DNA of 64,000 nucleotides from JAKZVK01 sp965261065 (GTDB lineage: Bacteria > Acidobacteriota > Terriglobia > Bryobacterales > UBA6623): the NCBI GenBank assembly GCA_965261065.1, contig OZ253444.1:4154001-4218000 (forward strand), written 5' to 3'. Numbering within the stretch: position 1 is the stretch's first letter; each line of letters begins with the position of its first letter. Under the pieces are notes generated by a model, which saw only the letters and a list, made by a program, of their open reading frames with translations, made no database searches and was not told the origin of the DNA. The position numbers were made by a program, and so were the translations under genes. Positions 1 to 8,122 of the stretch are shown here, piece by piece.

Positions 1-64
1 CCGAAGCCACGGTCGTCAGCACAACGATGACGGCCAGCAGTTTAACGATGTCGCGATAACGCAT
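1..64 (-). CDS. Partial secreted or membrane protein, N-terminus only
   Basis: An ATG on the minus strand at 64-62 follows a clear ribosome binding site (AGGGAGG, about 6 bases upstream). It opens a frame that runs off the left edge. The 21 visible codons give MRYRDIVKLLAVIVVLTTVA, a basic start followed by a hydrophobic stretch, so a signal peptide or membrane anchor. The gene lies just downstream of msrB on the same strand and may be co-transcribed with it. Function cannot be inferred from this fragment. Confidence 0.6.
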   Translation of the reverse strand, partial: MRYRDIVKLLAVIVVLTTVAS

Positions 65-122
65 GAATGGAACCTCCCTGTGAGTCGACCCATGAGTCGA
101 CGCCGTTGTACGTCGGACAGTG

Positions 123-614
123 TTACGAACCGGATGCCTCGGCCCCGCCGGGCTCGAACTTCATGGCGACGCCGTTCATGCAATAGCGTAGCCCGGTCGG
201 CTGGGGGCCGTCGTTGAAGACGTGGCCCAGATGGCTGCCGCAGCGGCGGCAATGAACTTCCGTGCGGGTCATGAAGAACCCCCGGTCCTCGGTTGTCCCG
301 ATGGCGTTGTCAATCGGTTGCCAGAAGCTCGGCCAGCCGGTGCCACTCTCGTACTTGGTTTCTGACGAGTACAGCGGCAGATCGCATCCGGCGCAGACGA
401 ACGTGCCGGCGCGCTTCTCGCGGTTGAGCGGACTGGTCCCGGCGCGCTCGGTGCCGTTCTTTCGCAGGACCGAGTACTGCTCCGGTGTCAGCAGTTGGCG
501 CCACTCTTCGTCAGTACGTGTCACTTCGAACCTCTTCGGTTTCGCGGCCCGCGCACTCCCCCCAAGGAACAGGGCGGCCGTGCCCAGCGTCAGTTGTCGG
601 CGTGTCAGTTTCAT
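123..614 (-). CDS. msrB: Peptide-methionine (R)-S-oxide reductase, Tat-exported
   Basis: The product (163 aa) reduces methionine-R-sulfoxide in oxidised proteins. Two zinc-binding pairs are visible (CAGC at 74-77 and CRRC at 122-125), and the catalytic cysteine is Cys145 in RYCMNG near the end, as in the MsrB family. The N-terminus MKLTRRQLTLGTAALFLGG is a twin-arginine signal ending at ARA, so the enzyme should act outside the cytoplasm. I chose this ATG over one four codons upstream because GGGGG sits about 6 bases before it and the Tat motif follows at once. A second, resolving cysteine is not obvious, so the electron donor is unclear. Confidence 0.93.
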   Translation of the reverse strand: MKLTRRQLTLGTAALFLGGSARAAKPKRFEVTRTDEEWRQLLTPEQYSVLRKNGTERAGTSPLNREKRAGTFVCAGCDLPLYSSETKYESGTGWPSFWQPIDNAIGTTEDRGFFMTRTEVHCRRCGSHLGHVFNDGPQPTGLRYCMNGVAMKFEPGGAEASGS

Positions 615-745
615 GATGGCCCCCAAGTATCTGTCTATTCATTCGGCGTCCTCGGCCAAGTCGTTACTATTGAAATCCGGATCTCGCCCATTCTATTCCC
701 GCCGCCCGCACGCGGGGTATCGAGGATGAAGTGTCATAGCGCGAT

Positions 746-882
746 GTGGCGTAAGGCTCCAGCCTTGCCGAGTCTCGATTCTTCGGGACTCAGGACCGCG
801 AGCGACTGAGCAGCCGCGATTGATAGCTGACCTGAGAACCGACGAATCGGTTCTCGGCAAGCCACCTAGAGGCTTACGCCAC
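746..882. repeat. Intergenic inverted repeat, REP/BIME-like
   Basis: Two arms of about 60 bp, 746-805 and 824-882, are imperfect reverse complements. The outer ends are GTGGCGTAAG and CTTACGCCAC. Each arm contains its own smaller palindrome (for example GTAAGGCT-CC-AGCCTTGC). This is the architecture of two REP units in head-to-head orientation. It lies between convergently placed neighbours and contains no reading frame I would defend. Confidence 0.7.
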
Positions 883-893
883 GCCGCCGTTGT

Positions 894-2537
894 TCACCCT
901 GCGACGTACCGCTTAGCCGTCCACCGTGCCGAGCCATACCCCCCCAGCCCCACTTCTCCTTGCGCGGTGTCGCCGGTCACGGTGCCTTCAAAATCGTAGC
1001 CGAAACTGGCGGCTTCGTAGTCCTGCGAATCGTGGAAGTAGACACGGTCACCATCCACCCAGCCGGTGAGGTCACCGGAGGTTACCTCGCCGAGGTGCTC
1101 GCCGCTCAGCTCGTCGCCCCGTTGCTCGAAGGTCACCTTGTGATTAGCGCTTCCGTAGACGAAGTCGATCCGCAGGTCCCAGCGGCCGCTCACGTCAGCG
1201 GCAGGCTTCCCGGAGCGGCTCGCGCCGGTGCTCGGTGGATTGGACAGCAGCCGATACAGCCGGTCGGCCACGATGTTCGCGTCGCCGGGCTGCATGAACA
1301 TGGGGTAGACCCGAGCCCTGCTTTCGCCCCCGCTCCGCAGTGTCCCCTCGCCCAGACGAATAGCTACCCGAGGCTCGCTGCGAAGCAGGGTCTGAAGCAC
1401 CTCGGCTCCGTCGATGCCGACTTCCTTGCTGTCCCAGAACATGTCGAGCCGTGGTTTTCTCTCCCACTTGAGCGCCATGATCGGATCACGCTCGACAATG
1501 CCTTCCCAGAGGTCAACGCGCGTGCGAACCCCCGGCACCCGGCCGACGCTCGCCGCCATCTCCTGCACCCAGCCGGTCCAACGTCGCCGCTCAGCCGCGT
1601 GATCCCGCTGCGGCCACATCTCGACGGCGGCCAGCAGGCCCATGATGTCTTCCTTGCCAACCTTCATCGCGCGGCCGAAGGAATCGTGCGGCGCACTGTT
1701 GGCCCAAGCGGACTTGACGAGGTCTTTGCGGCCGATCAACATGCCGGTGCTCTGCGGACCGTGCAGCGCCTTGCCGCCGCTGTAGGCAACCAGGTCCGCG
1801 CCGCGCTCGATGTGAATGTTGGGCACGGAGAGGTCTTCGGCGGCGGCATCGACCAGAACGGGCACGCCGTACTCATGGGCGGCCTTGGCAATCTGGCTCA
1901 GCACGAGCGTCTTGCTCTGGTCCGCGGCGCGGGCGAGCACCATCACCATCGCGGTCCGCGGTCCCAGCGCCGCTCGCAGTTCCTTCTCGTCGGCCACGTT
2001 GATCATGCGAACGCCCAAGTTGCGAATCGCGTGATCATAGCCGTTGCGCGACTCCACCGGCACAACCACTTCGTCCTTCATGCCCGCCAGCGCCGGCAGC
2101 CGTCGAATGCGCTCCGGGTTGCCGCCGGCGATGCAGGCCGACGTGGCATGTGTCAACGCGGCGGCACAACCCGAGGTCACGATGCCGAACTCCGCGCCGG
2201 TCAGTTCGGCGAGCCGCTCACCCACCGCGTCCATCAGCTCGTCAATCACGATGAAGCGGCGCGAAGCCTGTGCCATCGCTTCGCGCACCTCCGGCAGGAT
2301 GATCGAGCCGCCGACCCTCGTGATCGGTCCCGTGGCGTTGATGACAGGCCGGGCGCCGATCGACTCGTAAAGGTCCGCGCCGAGGCTCAACTTGCCCGCG
2401 GGACTCGCCGCCAAGGGCGTAGCTGACGACGCGAGCCCGGCGGCAGCCAGGGCCCCTCCGCCCTGGAAGAGAGCGCGGCGGCTCAGCGTACGCTTGCCGC
2501 GGGAGCTTGATCGGTTTGGGGTAGGACGGTTCGTCAT
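894..2537 (-). CDS. Tat-exported SelA-fold PLP enzyme with C-terminal beta domain
   Basis: This 547-aa product belongs to the SelA / D-glucosaminate-6-phosphate ammonia-lyase-like group of fold-type I pyridoxal-phosphate enzymes. The signature GGKALHGPQSTG gives Lys256 as the likely Schiff-base lysine, and VDAAAED at about 230 supplies the usual aspartate. Residues 19-45 are a twin-arginine signal (SRRALFQGGG followed by an Ala-rich segment). Residues from about 455 on are a Gly/Asp/Tyr-rich beta domain, probably substrate or wall binding. The frame stays open upstream into the adjacent insertion sequence, but the true start is the ATG at 2537, which has GAGG 6-7 bases before it and immediately precedes the Tat motif. 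The substrate is unknown. An IS lies 80 bp upstream and may have replaced the promoter. Confidence 0.8.
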   Translation of the reverse strand: MTNRPTPNRSSSRGKRTLSRRALFQGGGALAAAGLASSATPLAASPAGKLSLGADLYESIGARPVINATGPITRVGGSIILPEVREAMAQASRRFIVIDELMDAVGERLAELTGAEFGIVTSGCAAALTHATSACIAGGNPERIRRLPALAGMKDEVVVPVESRNGYDHAIRNLGVRMINVADEKELRAALGPRTAMVMVLARAADQSKTLVLSQIAKAAHEYGVPVLVDAAAEDLSVPNIHIERGADLVAYSGGKALHGPQSTGMLIGRKDLVKSAWANSAPHDSFGRAMKVGKEDIMGLLAAVEMWPQRDHAAERRRWTGWVQEMAASVGRVPGVRTRVDLWEGIVERDPIMALKWERKPRLDMFWDSKEVGIDGAEVLQTLLRSEPRVAIRLGEGTLRSGGESRARVYPMFMQPGDANIVADRLYRLLSNPPSTGASRSGKPAADVSGRWDLRIDFVYGSANHKVTFEQRGDELSGEHLGEVTSGDLTGWVDGDRVYFHDSQDYEAASFGYDFEGTVTGDTAQGEVGLGGYGSARWTAKRYVAG

Positions 2538-2617
2538 TGTGACCTCACAGTGAAAAGCAGGGTTGAAGTCCAGGGTAACGCGGCTGGGACACTCCCGCAA
2601 TGCCTGGCCTTCTGTCC

Positions 2618-4215
2618 TGTCAACGCCCAATAGAAATGTCCCCCTCGGTAGCTCGATAGAAGTGTCCCCTTGTGTTTCTTGTTCGTAGGAGAGATATCGT
2701 CGTCGTCGGGGCTGTGGAACTGTGGGAATCGCGTAGCGATTTCCAAGGGGCGGTGGGAAGGGTGGAAAACCATCCACCGCTCCTCGAACCCGGTACTGCT
2801 GCCTCGAGAGATTTTCCACGCTTTCCATCCGACCCGGCATTTCCACAGCCCTCTTATGTATTCGCAGCCCGTTTTTTCCGTAACACAGCTCGCCGCCAGG
2901 GGTGGTCCGCCGCCGGCTTGCGCCCGCCCCCCGGACGCTGCTGTGGTGCTGGCTTAGTCCGCAGCTGTGGCGTCGGCGTGGCGATCACGTCGTGCTCGAT
3001 CTCGTGCCCGTCAAACCTCACCTGCAAGCTCTCATCGCGCCACTGTTGGACCGTCACCCGTGCCCCCGCCCCCACGCCCTGGTTGCGTTTCGGCTTCAAC
3101 TGCAAACAACGATTCTCGAAACGCACCACCCGGTCGTTGCTCACCACCCGTTCGTACTCGCAACAGAACACCCCTCGCAGCTCGGTGCCGCGGGGGAGCG
3201 CCTGGTGAAAGTCCGCTGCCGCCGCCGGCTCACAGGCGAAGCGCTCGTTGTGCTCGGCCAGGTACTCCTCGTCGAGATAACGGTTCGCCGCCTCGTACTC
3301 GACGATCCCGCGCAGCCGCATCTTCTTGATCAGGCGGTCTTGGTGCGTGCCGTGATGGCGCTCCACTCGGCCCTTGGCTTGCGGCGAGGAAGCCGCCATG
3401 ATCGTAATGCCGAGCTTGGCACACATGCGCCCGAACTGCGTCTCGGGCTTGATGCCTGCCAGCGCTTCCCGCGACGTCGGCTGGCGCTGGTAGACGTTTT
3501 TCCAGTCGCAGTACAACGCCTTGGGAACGCCGTGTTGACGTACCCAGGCTGCGAGCAGATCGGCCGCGGCCCAGGTCGTTTCCTGGTCCGAGAAACGGCA
3601 CAGCGCCACACCGGTCGCGTCATCGACGAAGTTCATCAGACAGGCTTTCGGGCCGCGTTCTTCCAGCCAGTGGTGGTGCGAACCGTCGAGTTGAATCAGC
3701 TCGCCGAAGTGCGCTTTGCGTTGGCGCCGGGTGCGATGCGGTTGGCGCTTGCGACGGCGGCTCCACAGACCCGCGGCGAGCATCCAGCGCCGCAGTGTTT
3801 CGCGCGGCACTTCCAGGCCGTGGTCGGCTGCCAGATGTTCCGACGCCAGCGTCGGCCCGAAGCGCTCGTGCCCCTCGCCCGCATAGTTCTCGCGCACCAA
3901 CTCGATAACCTGCTGGCGTCGCTTCTGATCGGCTCGGTTCGAAGCACGGCCGACGTTACCGTGCACCAAAGCCTTGGCCCCGCCCGCACGGTAACGCTTC
4001 TTCAGACGCTTCGCATGGCGGTAGCTGACCTCCAGCAGCTCGGCGGCTGCGGTCAACTTCAGTTCCCCTCGTTTCACTCGGCGCAGCACTTCGCCGCGCC
4101 TCAACTCCTTGGCACTCATCCATGTCCTTCCCACTCTCGGCTCCTCCTTCGGAGCCTCAGAGTAGGGGACATTTCTATTGGGCGCTCAAGGGGACATTAT
4201 CATTGGGCTTCAACA
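2618..4215 (-). mobile_element. ISNCY family (IS1202-like) insertion sequence, copy 1
   Basis: This 1598-bp element is present a second time at 12615-14212. The ends are TGTTGAAGCCCAATGATAAT (at 4215) and TGTCAACGCCCAATAGAAAT (at 2618), both continuing into GTCCCC: an imperfect 26-bp terminal inverted repeat. A perfect 17-bp target duplication, TGCCTGGCCTTCTGTCC, flanks it at 2601-2617 and 4216-4232. Each end carries a second inner copy of the CCAATAGAAATGTCCCC motif, probably a second transposase-binding site. About 230 bp beyond the transposase stop is non-coding and rich in GTGGAAA/TTTCCAC palindromes. The element sits between the SelA-like gene and a broken SRPBCC gene. Confidence 0.93.
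2854..4134 (-). CDS. ISNCY/IS1202-like transposase, copy 1
   Basis: The 426-aa protein has an N-terminal helix-turn-helix (residues about 6-60) and an rve-type DDE integrase core. The acidic triad can be placed at LIQLDGSHH, YCDWKNVY and GRVERHHGT. The C-terminus is basic. Either the GTG at 4134 (GGAGG 8 bases upstream) or the ATG at 4119 (AAGGA 8 bases upstream) could start it. It differs from copy 2 by a handful of residues and looks functional. Assignment to the IS1202 group rests on the domain order and the long target duplication. Confidence 0.92.
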   Translation of the reverse strand: MGRTWMSAKELRRGEVLRRVKRGELKLTAAAELLEVSYRHAKRLKKRYRAGGAKALVHGNVGRASNRADQKRRQQVIELVRENYAGEGHERFGPTLASEHLAADHGLEVPRETLRRWMLAAGLWSRRRKRQPHRTRRQRKAHFGELIQLDGSHHHWLEERGPKACLMNFVDDATGVALCRFSDQETTWAAADLLAAWVRQHGVPKALYCDWKNVYQRQPTSREALAGIKPETQFGRMCAKLGITIMAASSPQAKGRVERHHGTHQDRLIKKMRLRGIVEYEAANRYLDEEYLAEHNERFACEPAAAADFHQALPRGTELRGVFCCEYERVVSNDRVVRFENRCLQLKPKRNQGVGAGARVTVQQWRDESLQVRFDGHEIEHDVIATPTPQLRTKPAPQQRPGGGRKPAADHPWRRAVLRKKRAANT

Positions 4216-4319
4216 TGCCTGGCCTTCTGTCCCCTGCCCTTTTCAGGCGGCGTGACGAACTTTGCTTCTAGTCCCCAGCGGTCAGTTGGCTTTCTGCTAC
4301 CGTGTTCTGGGGAATCGCC

Positions 4320-4723
4320 ATGGCGCTCGAAACCGTAACCATCGAACAGACGCAGTTCCTTTCCGCCAAGCCTGTCGAGGTGTACGACGCGTTCGTCAAC
4401 CCCAAGAAGCATTCGGAGTTCATCGGAGCCAAGGCCACCGGCGAGGCCGTAGCCGGCGGTGAGTTCACCGCCTACGACGGCTACATCTCCGGGACGTACG
4501 CCGAGCTAGTCCGTGCGCGCAAGATCGTGCAGGATTGGCGTACGAGCGAATGGCCCGAGGGCTATCCGCCCTCCGCCTCGAATTCCAGTTTGCGCCGAAG
4601 GACGATGGCACCGAGGTCACGATGACTCACTCCCAGGTGCCCGCCGCCCAAGCCGATGCCTACCGCCAGGGGTGGGTCGACTATTACTGGAAGCCGCTCG
4701 AAGAGCATTTCAGCGGGCGATAG
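4320..4723 (+). pseudogene. SRPBCC/AHSA1-like protein, frameshifted
   Basis: The frame beginning MALETVTIEQTQ (ATG at 4320, TGGGGA just upstream) matches a small START/SRPBCC ligand-binding protein of the Hsp90-ATPase-activator-like type. It runs to EWPEGYPPS near 4577. The rest of the domain, RLEFQFAPKDDGTEV to YYWKPLEEHFSGR, continues in another frame and stops at 4723. One missing base near 4575-4582 accounts for the break. Corrected length is about 134 aa, normal for the family. Either a real pseudogene or a sequencing error. Confidence 0.8.
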
Positions 4724-4731
4724 CAGCCTGT

Positions 4732-4761
4732 AGCGCGGATCTCGGCTTTGAGATCCGCGAG
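4732..4761. repeat. REP-like palindrome with GTAG foot
   Basis: GTAG is followed by CGCGGATCTC-GGCTTT-GAGATCCGCG, a perfect 10-bp stem. Related copies lie at 8004-8036 and 24122-24152, both in the opposite orientation. The GTAG foot is the mark recognised by RAYT transposases in known REP systems. No RAYT gene is in this window. Confidence 0.7.
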
Positions 4762-4971
4762 TTTGCCCTCTGGAGCGTTTTCTTTCTTGGCCGCGAAGGC
4801 GCCGCCGATCATCAGCAGAAGCGAGAGGGTCGAGCAGACTGGTTGCTTGGACCGCGAGGGCATTCCGGTGTTTCAGGGGACGCGGTGGCCGCAGTGTTCG
4901 TTGCCGGTGGAGTGTTAAGGAGTGTAAAGAGAGGCGGTATTGGTATTCTGTTGAAGGCGTCTGGAGAACAG

Positions 4972-5808
4972 ATGAGCGGACAAACCAAGCCGGTGCGCGC
5001 GCGCGACTTGCGGGCGAAGAAGAAGCGCGGGGAGCGCATCACCATGCTCACCGCCTACGACGCCACGATGGCGCGGCTGCTCGACCGCGCCGGCATCGAT
5101 GCGCTGCTGGTCGGCGACTCGATGGGCATGGTCATCATGGGCGAAGCGACCACCATTCCGGTCACGCTCGACGCCATGATTCACCACACGCGCGCGGTCA
5201 CCCGTGGTGCCAAGCGCGCGTTGGTCGTGGCCGACATGCCGTTCATGACCTACCAGGTGAGCGTCGCCGAGGCGCTTCGCAATGCGGGACGGCTGATCCA
5301 AGAGGGCGGCGCGGCGGCCGTCAAGCTCGAGGGCGGACGCGGAGTCGTCGAAACCACTGCGCGGCTGGTCGAGGTCGGCATTCCCGTGATGGGCCATCTG
5401 GGGCTGACGCCTCAGTCGGTGCATCAACAGGGGTTCCGTCCGCAGGCGCGCCACCCCGAGGACGCTGAAGAGTTGCTTGCCGAAGCCCGCGCGCTCGAGA
5501 CGGCCGGAGCCTTCGCACTCGTCCTCGAGTCCATCCCTGCCGATGTCGCCGCCATCGTGACCGGCGCACTACAGATCCCCACGATCGGCATCGGTGCCGG
5601 TCCGTTTTGCGACGGACAGGTGCTGGTCAGCTACGACACTTTCGGGCTGTTCGACGAGTTCGTACCCTCGTTTGTCAAACGCTACGCCAACCTGGGCGAA
5701 GACATGGTTGCAGCTACCGAGCAGTACATCACCGATGTACGCGAGGGGCACTTCCCCGCGCACGAGCACACCGTGGCGGCCCCTGCGTCGGGCGGCAAGC
5801 CGAAGTAA
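4972..5808 (+). CDS. panB: 3-methyl-2-oxobutanoate hydroxymethyltransferase
   Basis: PanB (278 aa) makes ketopantoate from 2-oxoisovalerate and methylene-tetrahydrofolate, the first committed step of pantothenate and coenzyme A synthesis. The family blocks are present: ITMLTAYDATMARLLDRAG at the start of the TIM barrel, LLVGDSMGMV (metal-binding Asp), VKLEGG, MGHLGLTPQSVH and IPTIGIGAGPFCDGQVLV. The frame extends upstream to 4513, but homology begins at this ATG, which has GGAG 6-7 bases before it. panC follows after 10 bases, so the two form an operon. Confidence 0.96.
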   Translation: MSGQTKPVRARDLRAKKKRGERITMLTAYDATMARLLDRAGIDALLVGDSMGMVIMGEATTIPVTLDAMIHHTRAVTRGAKRALVVADMPFMTYQVSVAEALRNAGRLIQEGGAAAVKLEGGRGVVETTARLVEVGIPVMGHLGLTPQSVHQQGFRPQARHPEDAEELLAEARALETAGAFALVLESIPADVAAIVTGALQIPTIGIGAGPFCDGQVLVSYDTFGLFDEFVPSFVKRYANLGEDMVAATEQYITDVREGHFPAHEHTVAAPASGGKPK

Positions 5809-5818
5809 GTTCCCCCCC

Positions 5819-6697
5819 ATGGCCGATGTGCCCATGGCCGATGTGGTCAAGACCGCCGCCGAGGTGCGCGGGCGCTTGGAGCCGGCGCGACGCGCAGGCG
5901 AGACGATCGGCCTCGTCCCCACGATGGGCGCGCTCCACGCTGGACACGCCGCACTCATCGAGCAGGCCGTGCGAGAGTGCCAGTGGATCGTGGTGAGCCT
6001 TTTCGTCAACCCGATGCAGTTCAATCGCGACGAGGACTACCAAACCTACCCACGGGACCGTGCCGCCGACCTAGCCTTCTGCGGCTCGCTCGGCGTCAGC
6101 TTTGTCTTCGCGCCGACCGCTGAGGAGATGTACCGGCAACCGCAACACGCATCGGTGGAGGTGGAAGGACTGACCGAGCACCTCTGCGGCCCGCACCGGC
6201 CCGGACATTTCCGCGGCGTGACGACCGTGGTTTCCAAACTGTTCAATATCGTCCAACCCGGCCGGGCCTACTTTGGCCAAAAGGATGGGCAGCAGTTGGC
6301 CGTGATTCGCCGCATGGTCGACGAACTCCACATGCCGCTGACGATCGTCGGCGTACCCACCGTTCGCGAGCACGATGGCTTAGCGCTTAGCTCGCGCAAC
6401 CGGCTACTGAATGCCAAGGAGCGCACGGCGGCTGCAGTGCTCTACCGTGGCCTTCAGGCGGCGGAGCGGCTGGTGGCCGAAGGTGAGACGTGTCCCGGAG
6501 AGGTTGTCAAACAGGCCCTGGCTGTGATCGAAGCCGAGCCCCTGGCGCAGGTCGAGTACTTCGAGGTAGTCGACGCGGACGGGCTGCAACCGATGACCGA
6601 TATCACAGAAACAGTAATGATTGGCGGCGCAATGTGGGTGGGAACGACCCGTTTGATCGACAACGTCACCACGACCCCGGGCCTGCAAGCACGCTAA
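5819..6697 (+). CDS. panC: Pantoate--beta-alanine ligase
   Basis: PanC (292 aa) condenses pantoate with beta-alanine using ATP through a pantoyl-adenylate. The nucleotide-binding motif PTMGALHAGH (HIGH-like), FVNPMQF, YFGQKDGQQ and LSSRNRLL (KMSKS-like loop) are all visible. No clear ribosome binding site precedes the start, only a run of seven C, so translation is probably coupled to panB ten bases upstream. The 15 bases at the start are tandemly duplicated (MADVPMADVV), so initiation could occur at 5819 or 5834. Confidence 0.95.
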   Translation: MADVPMADVVKTAAEVRGRLEPARRAGETIGLVPTMGALHAGHAALIEQAVRECQWIVVSLFVNPMQFNRDEDYQTYPRDRAADLAFCGSLGVSFVFAPTAEEMYRQPQHASVEVEGLTEHLCGPHRPGHFRGVTTVVSKLFNIVQPGRAYFGQKDGQQLAVIRRMVDELHMPLTIVGVPTVREHDGLALSSRNRLLNAKERTAAAVLYRGLQAAERLVAEGETCPGEVVKQALAVIEAEPLAQVEYFEVVDADGLQPMTDITETVMIGGAMWVGTTRLIDNVTTTPGLQAR

Positions 6698-6879
6698 GGG
6701 CTGCTGAGCCCCGCTCGAGCGCGATTCGGGAGGTTGTCGAGCATGATCAAGGTCGTTGGGTCGCCGCGCTTCTTGTTATCCGCGGCACTTCAGGATCAGT
6801 TCTCACCTTGGCGAACATGATTCCCGTACCCGCGATGTGGAACTCCGTGTGTCTGCTTGTGCCACCGTCAAATGTCCAT

Positions 6880-7910
6880 GCCGGATATCCACTTGACTCA
6901 GGTGACCTCAACATCTTGTAGTTGGGCTCACAGCGTCTTAGCGTCCCAATCGGCGACGATCGAGCGGTACGGCGTCGGCTCCACCGCCATGGCCTGCTGC
7001 ACAAGGCGGTAGAAGAGCTTGCCCCGACTGCGTGATCTGCGCCGATTGAAGCGGAACACGAACTCGTCGAGATAGTAGTCCAGATGCTCGTGGCTGACCG
7101 CCCCCTGATGCGTGCCCAGCATCCAGCGCTTGAGTAGCGAGATCGCCAAGTGCACCCTCGGCAGTAGCTGCGAGGCCTGCTCGCGGCGGTTGTTAATCGA
7201 GATGATACGACGCTGGTAGTCCTTCTTCTTGAGCGGATCGTAGCCCGACCAGTTGTCGGTAACAACCACGCTGCCCGGCTCGACCGACTCCTCGACGAAG
7301 GGCATCAAACTGGCCGCCGAGGCGTTCTGAACGCGCTGCATGCGGATGCGCCCCAGCCCGGTGCCTCTCTCTTCCGCGGCGACTGCAATCAACGCTTTAC
7401 GCTCGGTCTGCCGGCCGATTACCCCTTCTTCTTCAGCGCCCCAGTAGGTCTCATCGACCTCGACGAGGCCCGTCAATCGCTCCCGCCCCGGGCGCACCAT
7501 CGCTCGCCTCAGCTTGTGCATCCAAGGCCAGGCGGTTTGGTAACTGCCCAGTCCCAGAACGCGCTGTAGACCCAGGGCGCTGGCCCCATTCTTCTGCGTG
7601 GTGATGGTCCACATCGCCCGGAACCACAGCCGCAGCGGCTTGCGTGTGTCTTGAAAGATCGTGCCGGCGGTGACGGAGGTTTGCCGCCCGCAGCGAGCGC
7701 ATTCGAACCACACTTTGCGCACCGGCCAAGCGCGCTCATGCCCACACCTTGGACAGCGGAAACCCTCTGGCCAGCGCAAGGCGAACAGATAGTCGCGGCA
7801 AGCCTCCTCGCTCGCAAAGTGAGACTCGAATTCGAGTTGGTCGCGCGGGTAATCCTCCACCAGGCCCTACACTACATCTTGGGGTCACCTGAGTCAAGTG
7901 GATACCAAGC
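6880..7910 (-). mobile_element. IS1595 family insertion sequence, copy A
   Basis: First of four 1031-bp copies (others at 30053, 41816 and 62316). The terminal inverted repeats are about 30 bp and read GCYGGGTATCCACTTGACTC followed by AGGTGACC. The first bases are variable; here the right end is GCTTGGTATCC. An 8-bp target duplication, ATGTCCAT, lies at 6872-6879 and 7911-7918. It sits in the intergenic space between panC and fabV and breaks no gene. Confidence 0.95.
6928..7860 (-). CDS. IS1595 transposase, copy A
   Basis: The 310-aa protein starts at a GTG (EDYPRDQLEF). It has an N-terminal zinc ribbon (CPRCGHE ... CARCGRQ, residues about 36-60) typical of the IS1595/IS1016 group, followed by an ISXO2-like DDE domain. 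Catalytic residues lie at VEVDETYWG and VVTDNWSGY, and the last acidic or asparagine position at FVFRFNRR. The frame is intact and the protein is presumably active. Confidence 0.95.
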   Translation of the reverse strand: MEDYPRDQLEFESHFASEEACRDYLFALRWPEGFRCPRCGHERAWPVRKVWFECARCGRQTSVTAGTIFQDTRKPLRLWFRAMWTITTQKNGASALGLQRVLGLGSYQTAWPWMHKLRRAMVRPGRERLTGLVEVDETYWGAEEEGVIGRQTERKALIAVAAEERGTGLGRIRMQRVQNASAASLMPFVEESVEPGSVVVTDNWSGYDPLKKKDYQRRIISINNRREQASQLLPRVHLAISLLKRWMLGTHQGAVSHEHLDYYLDEFVFRFNRRRSRSRGKLFYRLVQQAMAVEPTPYRSIVADWDAKTL

Positions 7911-8003
7911 ATGTCCATTTGTATCATTCACTGGCCACGAATTGGCGTGGGGAGTCTTGGCGGTACAACATCCAATCGCCGTCAATCACTGCTCGGAGAG
8001 TGA

Positions 8004-8036
8004 AGGGCCGAGTCTCAAAACCGAGATCCGCGCTAC
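8004..8036. repeat. REP-like palindrome
   Basis: On the minus strand it reads GTAG-CGCGGATCTC-GGTTTT-GAGA and then diverges. It is related to the palindrome at 4732. It is the only recognisable element in the 200 bp between the IS1595 copy and the end of fabV. Confidence 0.6.
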
Positions 8037-8122
8037 GGCCCCCCCTCCTAGCGATAGGAGTGATGATCAGTTACATCCCTATCCTAGAGGACCGCTCGTA
8101 CCCTTTTGCCACCGGAAAATAG

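Noticed and set aside
960..2426. Long plus-strand open frame of 488 codons opposite the SelA-like gene
   Set aside because: It is antisense to a clearly homologous gene, has no recognisable domain, and arises from high G+C codon bias.
2902..4338. Long frame opposite the ISNCY transposase (also at 12462-13928)
   Set aside because: Shadow of the transposase gene; it repeats because the element is repeated.
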